Below are positions 11,877-23,329 of a stretch of 64,000 nucleotides of DNA, piece by piece. The DNA lies in NCBI RefSeq assembly GCF_037975245.1, contig NC_092577.1:31688398-31752397 (forward strand). Reading direction: 5' to 3'. The position numbers and the translations under genes were made by a program. Positions within the stretch are counted from its first letter, which is position 1. Each line of letters opens with the position of its first letter. The notes beneath the pieces are model-generated. The model saw only the letters and a program-made list of their open reading frames with translations, was not told the origin of the DNA and did not search any database. The stretch comes from Apostichopus japonicus. Lineage: Eukaryota; Echinodermata; Holothuroidea; Aspidochirotida; Stichopodidae.

Positions 11877-12185
11877 TATTATTGATATTATTATTATTGA
11901 TATTATTATTATTATTAATATGATTATCATTATTATTTGCTACGTTGTTAAGTACACAAGGACATTCCTATAACATTTATATGACTGTTAATTTCTTTTT
12001 TGTCCTTTTTGTTGTCCTTTGATATCAAAGGAGACCTCTTTGAAAGCGCCGAAGACGATAACATCTGGCAGAAGAACAGCGAGAATCTCGAGATGCAAGA
12101 GCAGAGTCGACAGAGAGTCTTGCAGATCGCCGACTTCATCATCCCGGGACATGGCCCGGGCTTTAAGGTGCCAAAGCCGAATTGA
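7697..12185 (+). CDS. MBLAC1: MBLAC1-like metallo-beta-lactamase-fold hydrolase (4 exons, 207 aa)
   Basis: Coding exons are 7697-7850, 8964-9163, 10855-10969 and 12031-12185; all introns are GT-AG and the frame stays open to TGA. The protein has the metallo-beta-lactamase signature THGHSDH (residues 69-75, zinc ligands His70, His72, Asp74, His75), a second His in TPGHMHHD (His136), Asp158 in AGDLF, and the terminal PGHG (His197). Around these motifs it follows vertebrate MBLAC1: GY near residue 9, LVDTGSPW at 37-44, VPGHGP-type end. Human MBLAC1 (about 266 aa) has been reported as an endoribonuclease acting on replication-dependent histone pre-mRNA; the worm relative SWIP-10 acts in glia. The product is soluble, with no signal peptide or membrane segment. 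The start has a good context (A at -3, G at +4). The protein is shorter than the human one, mainly because it lacks the human C-terminal tail and an acidic/Gly insertion. Confidence 0.93.
8075..8260 (+). mobile_element. TTAA-flanked miniature element, family C, copy 1 (MBLAC1 intron 1)
   Basis: It is bounded by TTAA at 8075-8078 and 8257-8260, with inverted ends of about 33 bp. The left reads AAAGGTCTGCTGTTTAGACC; the right on the reverse strand reads AAAGATCTGCTTTATTGGCT. The copy at 48633-48959 has the same ends in the opposite orientation. It has no coding capacity. Confidence 0.7.
8964..9163 (+). CDS. MBLAC1: MBLAC1-like exon 2
   Basis: The acceptor TTGCAG ends at 8963 and the donor GTAGGT starts at 9164. 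It codes for residues 52-118, starting ELARQDMAPNDIHYVVCTHG, and carries the HxHxDH zinc motif at residues 70-75 followed by VGNLNLF. It enters in phase 1 and leaves in phase 0. Confidence 0.93.
9570..10215 (+). mobile_element. 5'-truncated LINE relic (MBLAC1 intron 2)
   Basis: A decayed frame at 9589-9822 keeps the VYKSLNGLTHSFLYERY type of motif seen after the reverse transcriptase domain of CR1/L2/RTE-like LINEs. It is followed by a T-rich stretch and an end of the type 'GGGTCGCAGGGAAGATAAGC ... ACCCTCAATTCAATAAAG'. No reverse transcriptase core remains. The Phe-rich frames downstream (9823-10156) are translations of the T-rich tail, not genes. Confidence 0.6.
10343..10748 (+). mobile_element. 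Harbinger-type miniature element (MBLAC1 intron 2)
   Basis: The inverted ends extend about 40 bp: left 'AAGCCCGGTCACACTTTACC', right on the reverse strand 'AGGCCCGGTCACACTACAGC', both continuing to ATCGGAATAC. The flanking trinucleotide TTA is duplicated (10340-10342 and 10749-10751), as in PIF/Harbinger insertions. The body is non-coding and contains several CGATTT/ATCGGA repeats. Confidence 0.75.
10855..10969 (+). CDS. MBLAC1: MBLAC1-like exon 3
   Basis: The acceptor TTTCTCAG ends at 10854 after a long T tract; the donor GCAG|GTAACG follows position 10969. It codes for residues 119-156 plus one base and contains VIPTPGHMHHDVSVIV with zinc ligand His136, ending VVVA before the Gly-Asp of the next metal-binding loop. 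Confidence 0.93.
11205..11763 (+). mobile_element. CR1/L2-like LINE fragment with frameshifts (MBLAC1 intron 3)
   Basis: Translations in shifting frames match the end of a LINE open reading frame: KINRLARLQNIAARIV, then LRGLHWLLIKDRIIFKILIF, then PFYLSELLQPY. The usual family pattern is LQNxAARLV ... LHWLPVxxRIxFKILxxTYK ... PxYLxxLLxPY. Stops and frameshifts show it is dead. It ends in 'ACGGGTACCGGCACATTCAT' and 'ATAAATGTCCATTATTATT', which runs into the adjacent (ATT)n tract; this is a typical 3' end of the group. Confidence 0.8.
11764..11938 (+). repeat. (ATT)n microsatellite, tail of the LINE
   Basis: About 170 bp of ATT repeats with a few ATC, AATT and GATATT interruptions. The poly-Ile frame on the reverse strand is only this repeat. 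Confidence 0.95.
12031..12185 (+). CDS. MBLAC1: MBLAC1-like exon 4 (last)
   Basis: The acceptor ATCAAAG ends at 12030, a weaker AAG acceptor behind a T-rich tract. The exon completes Gly157 and starts DLFESAEDDNIW. It carries Asp158 and the C-terminal IIPGHGPGFKV motif (His197) and ends at TGA (12183-12185). The helix between them (about residues 170-190, rich in Gln and Glu) matches the helix before PGHG in MBLAC1. Confidence 0.9.
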
Positions 12186-12402
12186 ATGGTCCAGAAATGT
12201 TGACTAATGTGGCCTCGTAGCCCCCCGGTTATGCGTGGGACCGGGATTTGCTCAGCGAGGGGCACGCAGCTAAAGCACTGTGACCCTAATGCAGCATTTG
12301 TTCCTTCGTGTCATCGAGCTAATTCACTGAAGTGAGTTACAAATGTTAATAGTAGATTAGATGGCATCGAATTTAACTTGAATAAACCATGGGGTTTGGG
12401 CT
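12186..12402 (+). terminator. 3' UTR and poly(A) signal of the MBLAC1-like gene
   Basis: AATAAA occurs at 12381-12386, 196 bases after the stop codon. This is the first canonical signal in the tail. The family A element begins at 12403, so transcript cleavage probably falls close to or just inside it. Confidence 0.6.
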
Positions 12403-12778
12403 TTAAAGGGTGGGAAGACTCGCGCAAAAAGAAACGTCTAATGCCGGTAATCTGACCTAGTATCGAATGAGGTGTAACAGAAGTGTTAGACACCACCATC
12501 GTTCTCAGAAAATACACACACACAACTTGCTACCGTCGGTAATTAGACACTAGTGTACAGTCAGTACATACAGCTGCGGTCAATACCCACAGCACAGTGT
12601 ACAAACCATATAGCGATGGACATCTCAGGTCCAGCTAAAGATAACAAGGTATCATGTTTCATTACTGTACTGTCTGCATTTTGTAGCGACACAAACAAAA
12701 CGTCACTTGCAAGCAACGGAAAGTTAACTTTTTCAGATGGCCGCACGCAGTTTGGGGCGAGTCTTCAATGCCTTTTAA
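12403..12778 (+). mobile_element. TTAA-flanked miniature element, family A, copy 2
   Basis: It is the same element and orientation as 645-1005. The ends read TTAAAGGGTGGGAAGACTCG and, on the reverse strand, TTAAAAGGCATTGAAGACTC, next to TTAA at 12403-12406 and 12775-12778. It starts 17 bases after the poly(A) signal of the MBLAC1-like gene. Confidence 0.7.
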
Positions 12779-14512
12779 ATATCCCTTTTGAGTGTAGCTC
12801 ACATTTATTCAGTGCAATGGTACATTCTGCATATCCTTGTAATAGGCTAAACATATTGTCTGCTAGTATTTGCCCAGCCACCTCTTCTTGTTGTCTGAGA
12901 AATAAAGAAAGGTGATAAGGGTACTGCAGATAAAAAAAAGGTCACAGGCTCCACCACAACCCACCCCCCCTCCACCCACTGTCCACGACCCTTCCTTGAA
13001 ATCCTGTACCAACCACACAGATGTCAAATGTGAAATCTATCGACTATTGTTCATACTTTTTTTGAAGACTTTCCGTACACTGTGAGCCCGCCATGATAAT
13101 TTGTTACCAATAATTTCAAACACATCCAGATTTCTGAATTGCATCTTCAGTTTTATATGAAATGTCAAAACATTGTCAATTAATGTACCCCACCCAGTAA
13201 AATGGCCAATTTTAATTGACAATATCATGTTTACTGTTCTAGTTAAAAATAAAATGATGTTGAAAACTATGGCCCTTAAAGTTATTTTGGTTACAATTGT
13301 AATGATACTAAATATTTTGAAGTACACTTTTGAAGTATTTATTTATATATCCTGTAACTAATGCATTGTCTTTTGATTACTGGATGTTGGGACCTAGCAT
13401 AAGGCACATGTCTGTGTGACAGATTGTTCTAGGTGAAGGGAGGGGGTGGGGGGGGGAAGAGGGAGCACTCTGGTACCAACAGTTAAAAGTAGCCTTCCTT
13501 GGCAAAAGGTACTGTCTGTATTGAGGGAATTGCTAATGGGAGAGAGTGTGGGATTAATTATAAGGGAAGGCAATAACCCTTCCCGGTTATTTTGATTCAC
13601 TGGAAGTCTGTCATAAATATTAAAGCAGCATTTTGCGTCCTTTTCTATGATTTATTTCAACTTCACTGACTCCACTATGCCATAACGACATACATAACTA
13701 GCTTATCTATTTAAATCTCACTTCAAATGGTGGCATAGAAGTCGGAAAATTTGCCACTTTCAACTTTGTTCTCTCCAAGATAGTTTCCTTCGGGATCCCA
13801 ATAAACCTCGCCCATAATATGAATATTTAAACGCTATGAACGTCATTGACCAATAGGCCTACGTAATACAACACCATGTGTACAGTCTATATGGCAGCTG
13901 TACCAGGGAGTTCCATAACAACTCCCTGGTTGTACCAACGCAAAGTCTTGACTCTATTTTTAGCAATGGCTCATAACTAAACCTGCATCTCTGATTGGTT
14001 GAATTCAAACTAGTGGGTTTGGGGGAACTGTATGCGATAAATTTTGAATGTGGAATTTGTCGTGGACACTTTCTCATTATCTGCAAATATCCTTAATCAC
14101 TCGCCAATTCAGGTTGTTGGCAGGGAAAAACTTGGCTAATATCTTAGATTGCTGTTTTGTGATTGATGTAAAACTCGATGGACATGTCAAAAAAAGTAGA
14201 AAATGGCGACCAAACGCAAAATGCTGCTTTTAAGTCATTGCTATCTAATAAACCTTTTGCTACTTCATATTTGTATGAATTAGTCGGCTATTTTTATAGA
14301 GTAACAGATACATTTAATTGGATGTAGGTGGGTTGGAAACTGATCAAAAATTAATTCAGTTCGTAAATTATAAATCACTACTCTCTTGTGTTTATTCAGT
14401 GCTCTTTTCAACAGATCCAGTATTCTATTCATAATGTTGACTTGTATTTGAGACATTGTAAAAGTTTTTTAATTAGCATCTTTACCTTTCCTTGCAATAT
14501 TAAGTAACAGCA
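12779..14512. other. Intergenic, no gene seen
   Basis: AT-rich sequence with G-rich tracts near 13430-13465. A small hairpin (arms ACCAGGGAGTT at 13902-13912 and AACTCCCTGGT at 13920-13930) is the only structure noted. Confidence 0.5.
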
Positions 14513-14520
14513 GGGATGTA

Positions 14521-14875
14521 GCCAGGAGGGAGCAATTGCTCTCCCCCCCCTTCCCCCCCCCCCATTTCAGTATCGTGAATTTTTTTTTTAAAGTAAAAGC
14601 AGGAAATATCATGAAAGCTCTCTTTTCAGGTTGAAGGAATCTAAGCGACCCTTCTCAATCTATCTCCTGAAAGTTTGTCTGCTACGTAATAAAATATTCT
14701 TATTATAGTTTATGTCCTGCAACGCGGGAGGCCTTTTGGGCAAACCTTTTCTTAGTACATCATGGTGCTCTGTTAAGTGTAATAATTCTCCCTGGACCCT
14801 TTGTGAGAAATGCCCCTTTTAAAATTATGCTCCCCCCTCTACCGGGCCCCTTTCAAACTTCTGGCTACGTCCCTG
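14521..14875 (+). mobile_element. hAT-type miniature element
   Basis: The termini CAGGGATGTAGCCAGGAGG (left) and CAGGGACGTAGCCAGAAG (right, reverse strand) are flanked by an almost perfect 8-bp duplication, AGTAACAG (14513-14520) and AATAACAG (14876-14883). A C-run follows the left end. The element is non-coding. Confidence 0.8.
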
Positions 14876-15441
14876 AATAACAGTGACCACAATAAGCAAG
14901 TAATTGTGTAGGGGTTGGGTGTATTGGGGTTAAATATTCAGCAATATGTTTGTACCATCTGTAAATGTTCTTTTACAATAAATATATTTTGTTACACTAT
15001 CAAACATATGCTGGTATTTGATTTTTTTTATATCGAAGCCTTTGCAGGTAGTGATATCGTTTGTCAAGGTTTCAATGTATGTGAGGGTGTCAAGATGTAA
15101 CCCATTCTCATGTTTATGCATTGTCATCACTGACAGCTAAGTTACAAGAATGTTGCCATTGAGAATCCTGTAGCCTTTCCTCCTTGCTCTGCTTATTCTT
15201 CATATAGGGTGGGGTGGGTGGGTGGGTGGGGGGGGGGCTGGTCTTACCCCTACATGTTACTTTTGTGTGTGTCAATGAGTTGGACACAAACTCTTGAAGA
15301 GTGAAACGTTTGAACTCAAACCATGACTGTAAGGAGCAAAGAAGGAAGTATTTTGAGCGGTAGTCTGGTCGTCTGAGATACCAGAGTTTTATCCCAACAA
15401 CCAAAATCATCCGGCTCAGGAGGTCATACTGGGACATGTGA

Positions 15442-15503
15442 GATGTCGAGATACAATGTTAGAATATCATGATATCTCGACAAAAATTGTGATTTTTGTC
15501 GAG
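15442..15503. repeat. Chained hairpins
   Basis: TGTCGAGATA (15444-15453) pairs with TATCTCGACA (15473-15482). CTCGACAAAAAT (15476-15487) pairs with ATTTTTGTCGAG (15492-15503) across a 4-base loop. The middle arm is shared, so two structures compete. Confidence 0.8.
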
Positions 15504-15788
15504 TTACCGATTTACGAAGTTAGACATACCCTACCCTTTCCCCAGCCGACATTTTCCATTGCTCCAGTAGACGTTCGTGTGGTGATAACATTTACAACGG
15601 TGACAACCCCATTAAAATGTTTCCTATTCAGGAGGGGGTTGGAGGCGTCCACGGGATTTCAATAATGGGGTAGTGGTGGGGGGGGGCCTCAAATTTCAAA
15701 GTTATCCCAGTCTGATTAAGGTAAGAGTGAACTTTTGTGGAAGGGACAAAGACGAATGGAGAATTTTACAAAGTCGGGGGATTACACA

Positions 15789-16455
15789 CAGTGGCGGCGC
15801 CAAGGGGGGCTTTAGCCCCCCACTGAAGTAGTCAGCCCCCCATTAGCCCCCCCAACTGAAATAGGCAACAACAAAAAAAAAAACCTCATTGAAACAATAT
15901 AGCCTACCCAAATTTTGTCCGCCATAACGCAGTGCTACAATGGTCAATGGAAATTTGATGAATTTTTCACATGATAATAGTCAGTGACTCAGTTGTGGTG
16001 CAGGAAGCCTTGTTTTGGTGACTGATAAAAACAATTCAGAATCCAGCTTTATCCGCGTGTGCGTTTCACAAACAGCGTGTATACAGACTAAAACAGGAGT
16101 TGTGTCGGAGAGCGCGATATAATAATTGAGCAAAGGAATTGGATCTTTCACAGCAGGTAATATTTTAGTGATACGAAAACTGTGAATTGGTATCTTCCAT
16201 TCTAATTTGACTAAAGTTACTCACAAAAAAATGCATATTTTTGGAGAAATTTTCAGGTGACAAAAGCCTCGCTAAATGCCACCATTTTGCATGTAGGCCT
16301 TTCCAGGATTGGGACAAAATTCAAAAGGGGAGGGGACACCCCCTCCCCTTATACCCCTCCCCAGGACGGCGATCACTCAATCTTGTAAGCCACCCAAAAA
16401 ATTGGCTCAGCCCCCCCTTAGCCTCCTCAACTAAAAATTCCTGGCGCCGCCACTG
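15789..16455 (+). mobile_element. hAT-type miniature element, 667 bp
   Basis: The termini CAGTGGCGGCGCCAAGGGG (left) and CAGTGGCGGCGCCAGGAAT (right, reverse strand) are flanked by a perfect 8-bp duplication ATTACACA (15781-15788 and 16456-16463). G-runs and C-runs lie just inside both ends. The frame at 16241-16456 is not recognisable as a transposase. Confidence 0.88.
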
Positions 16456-16463
16456 ATTACACA

Positions 16464-17245
16464 GGATTCCCTGAATACGACTCCTAAGTAGGGACAATTT
16501 GGGGGCCCTCCCGAGAAAACAATGTGAGTTGTCGCAACTTTATCTACGGCTGTGCTCCGATTTTCTAAAGAGCGCCTACAACTTAGCACATTGATTAGTA
16601 ACCGTTTTCTGTTCAATGGAGAAGAGTTTATTTACGCCGAAAGGCAGCATCACTGTGCGTCAATGACTACGCACAACTTTCTCCGTTTCCCCGCAATTGA
16701 AAGCATGTGAATTTCACCCTGTCACGTAGAATTTACACAACAACATACGTAGTGGACTACCGAAATTATCAACCGTATTATTACTAATACATGCACGTGA
16801 AAACTGAAAACGGGCAGAACGATTGAATGACAAATTGCAGTGTAAATTAGAAAAAAAAAAAGAAGAGAAAGCCCTTGCTCGAGAGAACAGAGACAAAAAG
16901 AGAGTGTGTCCATGTGCCCACGTTTTGAGACTTTCAAGTGGTAAGAAAAATTATTTTGAAATTAACAGCTTTTACGGGTTAGCATACGAATTAGACGATG
17001 CTTGGACAGGGCCGTCCGTCAGTTACACAGACATGCTTTTTCAGTCAAGTTGCCAACGTTATCAGTGCAAGGTCCTACTGCATAACCTAAGCGGTCAGTA
17101 AGTTTACTACGTACAGTACTTTATGAAGGTATACGATATTATGTTAGGTAGCCTAGACCTAGGCAGATCTAATGTCTACTATATAATAAGAACAGAAGTT
17201 ACATATTTGACTATTAAAATTCTACCACAGGCTTAGGAAAATCTT
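16464..17245. other. Intergenic, no gene seen
   Basis: Overlapping short frames on both strands; none is recognised and no splice-bounded exon is evident. Confidence 0.4.
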
Positions 17246-17900
17246 CAAAACGGGGGGGGGGGAGGGGGAGGGGGAGGCTGATATCAAGCGCATAGCCAGA
17301 ATTTTGTGAGGGAGGTTACAGGTTGGAATGACCAAATAGCGCGGAAGGTGCCGTGGGAGTGTGGAGGGCTCCCCTGCGAGCCTGGGTTCCAGGGGCCCAA
17401 CGTCCTGGTGTGGAACTAGTGGGCGAAGTCCCCAGAAGCTCTTAGATATTTACAAAATTGTGGGCATTAGCATTTAAATATCTTCAAATGGCATTGGATG
17501 CACACGAAACAGACCACAAAAATCACAATTTGAGCATAGGCTATATATATTTTTATTATAGCCGGATAACTCAAACAATTATATCTATGACAGGTATAGC
17601 GAAGTATGCTGAATAAAATAGCAATAGTGGTATTATAATTTTGAGGGAGAGAACATTGGCATAAGTATAGGATTTGTAACAGATGGAGGGTTATTGGATG
17701 GTCATCATGGGGTAAGGGTCTAAGTGGAGGGGCTCCCCTTCCCCTTTGGGACAGTTTTCTTTTGGAATGGGGCTCAGATAGAAAACAGTCAGCTATCATT
17801 TTCATCTTTTTATGGGGAAGGGGGGGGGTCCTGGGGACAGAGCGATCAAAATTGCTGCAAAAGTTTTGAAGGCTCTGGGCTCCGGCACTTGTAAAATTCT
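17246..17900. repeat. G-rich degenerate repeat region
   Basis: The G-tract run at 17251-17277 is followed by 'GCGCATAGCCAGAATTTTG' (a degraded hAT-like end) and gene-free sequence with further G-runs near 17817-17828. It probably consists of nested old elements whose ends I could not define. Confidence 0.4.
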
Positions 17901-18514
17901 ATGGTTCCTAAACAAATTTAACCTGGAAATACACTTTTACATAAACAATATATGCCCATTATGCAAATTATATTTTACAATGCCATACTGGATAAAGTAT
18001 GCCCTTAACCTGAATTTCCAATATTTGAAAAGAAAATTTTGAGACCAATCAAGATAATTGATTAAATTTATTAATTGATAACAAATACTGCAGGATGTTG
18101 ATACAGAGTTATATTGACACTTTTATTCAAGGAAACAGAGTGTTTGTATTTTGTTAATTAAATTAACATCTATAAGTTGAGCAGTGTCCTTAATCTTCAT
18201 TGTCCTCACAGCTTGATAATAAACAGAGTGATAATTGACCCAATTTTTCCACCTTCATCCTTCAGAGCTACAACATTGATTACAATAACACAAGTTATTA
18301 ACAACCCACAGTTAGTTAGTAACGATGGCTGTGGGTATGAGCTACTGTATCAGTTATCAGATCAATATACAGGTTGTAACAGTTGATTGTTTTGGATTGC
18401 ATCCATAACATATGTTTGTAGCTGGTATATATATTGTATTGAAACTTCTTTTTATAGTGTACATGCTGTGTAGATAGGTTTACAGTTGAGGTGAACAGAA
18501 AAGAAAACGGAAAG

Positions 18515-18807
18515 CAGGCGCGTAGCCAAGGGGGGGGGGGCGAAGGGGGCAGCCGCCCCCCCTTGAGCATATTTTAAAAATTTTTTTTTAATGTTTTTAT
18601 GATATCGCTAGTATTTTCAACAGAGAAAATGCTAAGATGCAACTTACAAGGCCTGGGAAGTGCCACTTCCCGCGATCTGGGAGGCATTTTCAGCCAAAAT
18701 TTTCTTGTACGCTTCGTGCCAACCATGGTGGCGCTACGCTTAGATAATTTGCAATGCCGAATCTACAGTTTCGCCCCTCCCTTGGCAAATTCCTGGCTAC
18801 GTGCCTG
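18515..18807 (+). mobile_element. hAT-type miniature element, family D, copy 1
   Basis: The termini CAGGCGCGTAGCCAAGGGG and CAGGCACGTAGCCAGGAAT (right, reverse strand) bound an element that is very similar throughout to 52858-53128. The flanks ACGGAAAG and ACGGATTT are a decayed 8-bp duplication, so this copy looks older. It contains G10 and C7 runs next to the left end. Confidence 0.82.
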
Positions 18808-19081
18808 ACGGATTTAAATAATTGGACTAACATTCAGGCAATAGCATGTTTCCACCGTCTGGCCATAAAAAAAAAAATGTTAAAAAAAAAAAAAAAAAAT
18901 ATGGAGGTGGAAGTACATGCTGTAGGTTATAATCAGTTTAAAGCCAAAGAAAAAAAAAATGAATTATATATAAATACAAATGTATTTTAGCACCTTGCTT
19001 GTAGTTCAGTCTATCTCGAATGTCTGGCATCACAACAAAATATCTGATTGATTAATTATGTATAACCAGCCACCCATGTTA

Positions 19082-19114
<33 letters not shown>

Positions 19115-22100
19115 GTTTGATTAACATCAATTTAAATAAATGCAAAATTACACAAATCTTTTACATAGTTACTGTAGATACGGCAATACAGTTAGTATTC
19201 ACTTGCTCAGGCATGCCTGTGATTCTAGGATTATACTATTAATACAACAGACCACATATGTATATGTATACCTACAGACCCAGCTGCGTTGTTTCCCTGG
19301 TCTGGAGACATGCAGTTATAACTGACAGCTCAGTGCTACTGTACAGTAAATACTAAATATGCTGACCTTGTTACTACAGTACTGTGCATATCAATCAGGG
19401 AGTGGATCAAAACACTGTTTTCATGTCTGTTATTATATAAGACTGACGTGAATTGTAGGAGAGTACATTAATTTTCTCCATATATTGGATGTTGAAAACA
19501 ATGTCTTTTTATGGATGGCATATGGAAGCACAATATTATTGAGTATTGTTACAAATACTCCTTCATTGCAAATATGACAAAGCAGTTTTCAATTATATAA
19601 ACATGGGTATAATATATGATAATTATTAATTAACGGTATAACATATTAACAGTATCCTTTGCGTTGGTACAGTTAAAACTATTACATGTATGAATGTCAT
19701 TGAGGCACAATATTGCTTAATTGGTTTACAACATAATTTATTTTGTACTTGTGTTATTTATATCGTAGTTTGTATCTATGTTACGGTAGGCCGACCCTGC
19801 CACAGTGTCGTCATAAATTGTGATCAAAATTTTTGGAATCCGTGATTTGTAGCTGTGCATATCCAGGCTTGATGTAAAGGGTCAGGGAGGAGGGGGGCAT
19901 ATTCTGGTTCAGGAAATAATTGGGGGAGGGATTTCAAACTTTTAACTATATATGGCATATATGCAGACTTCATATAAGCACATGGTGACAATAATAATTG
20001 TCTCCCTGGGACTAATAGAATATCCTCCTCACAATTATCATTTTTTTACAAACTTACTGTATCTTGCATATATATATCCTCTTAATAAATAGAGAAACAA
20101 TATTCATAATCCTCAATACGGTTATGTACACAATACTGGTACAGTAGAAACGTTTTCAAGAGCTGCTTTCTGTTCAATTTTTTTTTTGAGTGATCATTCA
20201 TTTTGTCACTTTTTTATCCCTTTTTTCCGTACAGTACGTACAATATATATCGGTAAAAGTACCACTGAACTTATGCCCGGTTATGGTCCTCCTGATAGGG
20301 CGGGTTCCCATCTCTCTTCCGTTTACCTAATCATAATGGTTGCCATTGGATGGAGTACTTATCTTGATATGGACATACTTCCTGTCTTATGTAGTTTATG
20401 AAATCCTGCCTTTCTTTCCTGTGACTCTTGTCATGTAATTACATTATTCTGTTGAGACAACTTTGCATTGGAAAATGAGCCAGCAATTGCTTTTAGGAAG
20501 GGTTAATTTTCATCCAGGGGCATGAATGGAGCAGTTGGTACCATGCGTGGTGTTATTACCATGTACAAAAGAAAGGAAAAGAAGTACCAATTACCTAACA
20601 GGGCAAGACAGTACTCACTGTACATGAGGGTTGACCTTGGAGAGTATTAAAGGGGATTTATGTAATAGGAGGAAATTGCCTACAAGTTCTGTTTACTTTT
20701 GAAGCAAATTTTGTAGAATTTGATTTCGGAGTAGTATTTCTGGATGTACACCAGATTCCATACTAGAATCCCATGCAGTATTGCAGTTATCAAAAATATA
20801 GTTAAATAATGATGTTCAAAGTCAAAGGGAAAACTATATACTCAAGTTTCCAAATTTACAGAAGCCTTAATAAATGATTGTTAAGTGTCAGGGTGGGAAA
20901 AATGATGAAGCTACAGACGGATTTTCAAACTGTTTTGTTTAAAACTAAAATTTGATAGGTTGTGTACTGTACATCCACCTTTAGTGAGTAGAGTAATCCC
21001 ATTGTTTTCTGTAGGTCAAAGGTCAACATAAACAGAAGGTCCAAAATCTAGAAATCAATTACAGTACATCAATTTTTTTTCAAGGTTAAAGCTTGTTAGC
21101 GATACAAAAGGCTAATCTTACATGAGGACCTCAAACATAATTTACAATCAAAGAAATCAGAAATTATTAGAACTCATATCATTTAAAGAACAGAGTAAAA
21201 TAAGAATAAAACACAAAATAAAATCATAAAGAACACCGGATTAGAAGAACAATGAGTAGATAATGCATATCAAGGTCTGGTAAATACACCATTACAAAAC
21301 TCATTTCTTTAAAACTCGCAAGAGTGTTAGCATGTTTTATCTTAGGATTTAGCTCATTCCATTCTTTTGTCGCTAAGCATTTAAATCTATTTCTAAAGCT
21401 TGACTGAAGTTGGAGAGTTGATGTGTATGGTACACATTATGAGTGTTTTTTTCTGTGTTACTTAGTTCCAATTACTTTTGCTGATCACTTGGGAAGTCAA
21501 GATGATCAAAAAACTTGGAAATGTTTTCAGATAAAATTTGGCAAGGAATCATTGCTAAAGACACAGATGACATTAGCTTTGAAGTCTTTATTTTAGTTTA
21601 GTAAAATAATTACTTATTATTTATGCATGTTACTGTCTACCGTAGCTGGTGATCTAACCTACGCTAGCAGCTACGAGTATCACAATCATAAAAACATCCA
21701 TGCGTGCAGAGCCGCTAATTTATCGGTCTCTAGAAAGTTATGTGAACTCTGCTGTCGCCACACAATCCGGTCACTGGAAGCCGCTTGAACTGAAGATCTG
21801 ACAATATCTCAAAGCTTTTGTATATTAAATGGCCCATGAAAGTGTGGTTAAGTATAACAACAGTCTTGGTATCATATTATGAACAAATTCTTATTCTGTT
21901 TATCATATCTCTGGCTTTTAGTATGTTATATATTGTGACACAGAGGTTGATCACAGGACAGTTCATTCATTCATATTTTACATTAATTGTATTCAGCAAA
22001 GTGTTGTCTCCTGAAAATAATGAAAAAAATAAAAATATTATGAATTATGCAATTTAGAAGCTTTAAACTACACTACTGTCTCCATATATACACTTTAGAA

Positions 22101-23320
22101 CTTGTGACTGTAACTAGTCTGTTGTAGTGGAAAAAAAACTCTGCACAGGCTTTAAAATTGTCCAGACCTTTAACATTCATTCCTTTAAGACCGAGATCCT
22201 TTTAACTATTTACCGCAGGCACTTAAAGTTTAGACAGATTGCATGGTGACTGAAGTGTCTGGATAAATGGCTGCCAGCAATGACTTATTAATTCTAGTAC
22301 TACTACTTGTAACAGTGGTACAGTAATATATTCTCTTGGATTGAATCAGACATGGTACAAAAATTCTGTTAAATTTAAACTTGAAAAAAAAAGAAAAAAA
22401 TATCTGACTAGAATATCTTTATAATGTGATGAATGCAATCTTGGTTTTAGACTTTACTGTAAGTTGATAAAAGTATAATATCCTATAGGTTTCTTAAAAG
22501 TGAACCATGACATGACATATTGCTGCTTTATAAACCTTTCAAGACTGCCATGCATGATGTCTGTCTACTGTAGCTGTCTCTGCAGGCATTCAGATATGTT
22601 TGTTGATTGAGATGGTCTGGGTTACTGTAAGTGGCTCCCAGCTACGGTATATGACTTCTGTAGGTTAAAGCTATAATTCTGTGGGATAATATCTCAAGTT
22701 GAAGCTTATGGGGGGGGGGTGGGAATTGTGGTATAGTTCTGTTGAAAGGAGAACGATTCAATTCTACATAATCACTGTTTGTCTGTATCATGATATGTAT
22801 AGATCTGTATCATGGATTGACTTTGTTATTTCATAAAGCATTGTTTAATCCACTGAGCATCATGTTTATTGATTTTCTTGGCCTGACCAGCCTTCAGTTC
22901 TATTAAATCAATGTAGTACTGTACTTAGCTTAGTTTTCAGGTCTCTTTGGTCTGAAATATCAGCCTGATGCATACAAGTACATTAATGGCTCAATAAATA
23001 ATGTTGGGGTGATGACCAGTACAGTATGTGTCACCTAGAGTGAAACTGGACAAGTGGTTGAGCAACCTTAAATGATTGATTTTTGTATCCCTTTCGGTAG
23101 ATCTATAGGTCCCGATCAATTTTGAGGCCTGTAGAGGAGGTTATGAGAGTATCTGACAACTTACAGTATTGCACATGTGCTGTAAATATAATTTGGTGCT
23201 AGGATGCGTTATCCTAATTGTGGCATTCCTCCTCTAAAAAGAGTAAATTATTAAAATAATATCAAGGCTGGATGGGAATGATGAGACAAGGTATTCTTTG
23301 ACAGATAACCTGGAGGTACT
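18808..23320. other. Intergenic, no gene seen
   Basis: AT-rich sequence with poly(A) at 19083-19112, many TACTGTA/TACAGTA words, and no open frame with recognisable similarity. It could be intron if the SLCO leader starts far upstream, but nothing shows that directly. Confidence 0.45.
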
Positions 23321-23329
23321 CGTTAGCCC

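Noticed and set aside
11679-11930. 83-codon reverse frame, mostly isoleucine
   Set aside because: It is only the translation of the (ATT)n microsatellite.
19083-19112. A30 run as the tail of a processed pseudogene or SINE
   Set aside because: No recognisable gene or pol III promoter precedes it and no flanking duplication was found.
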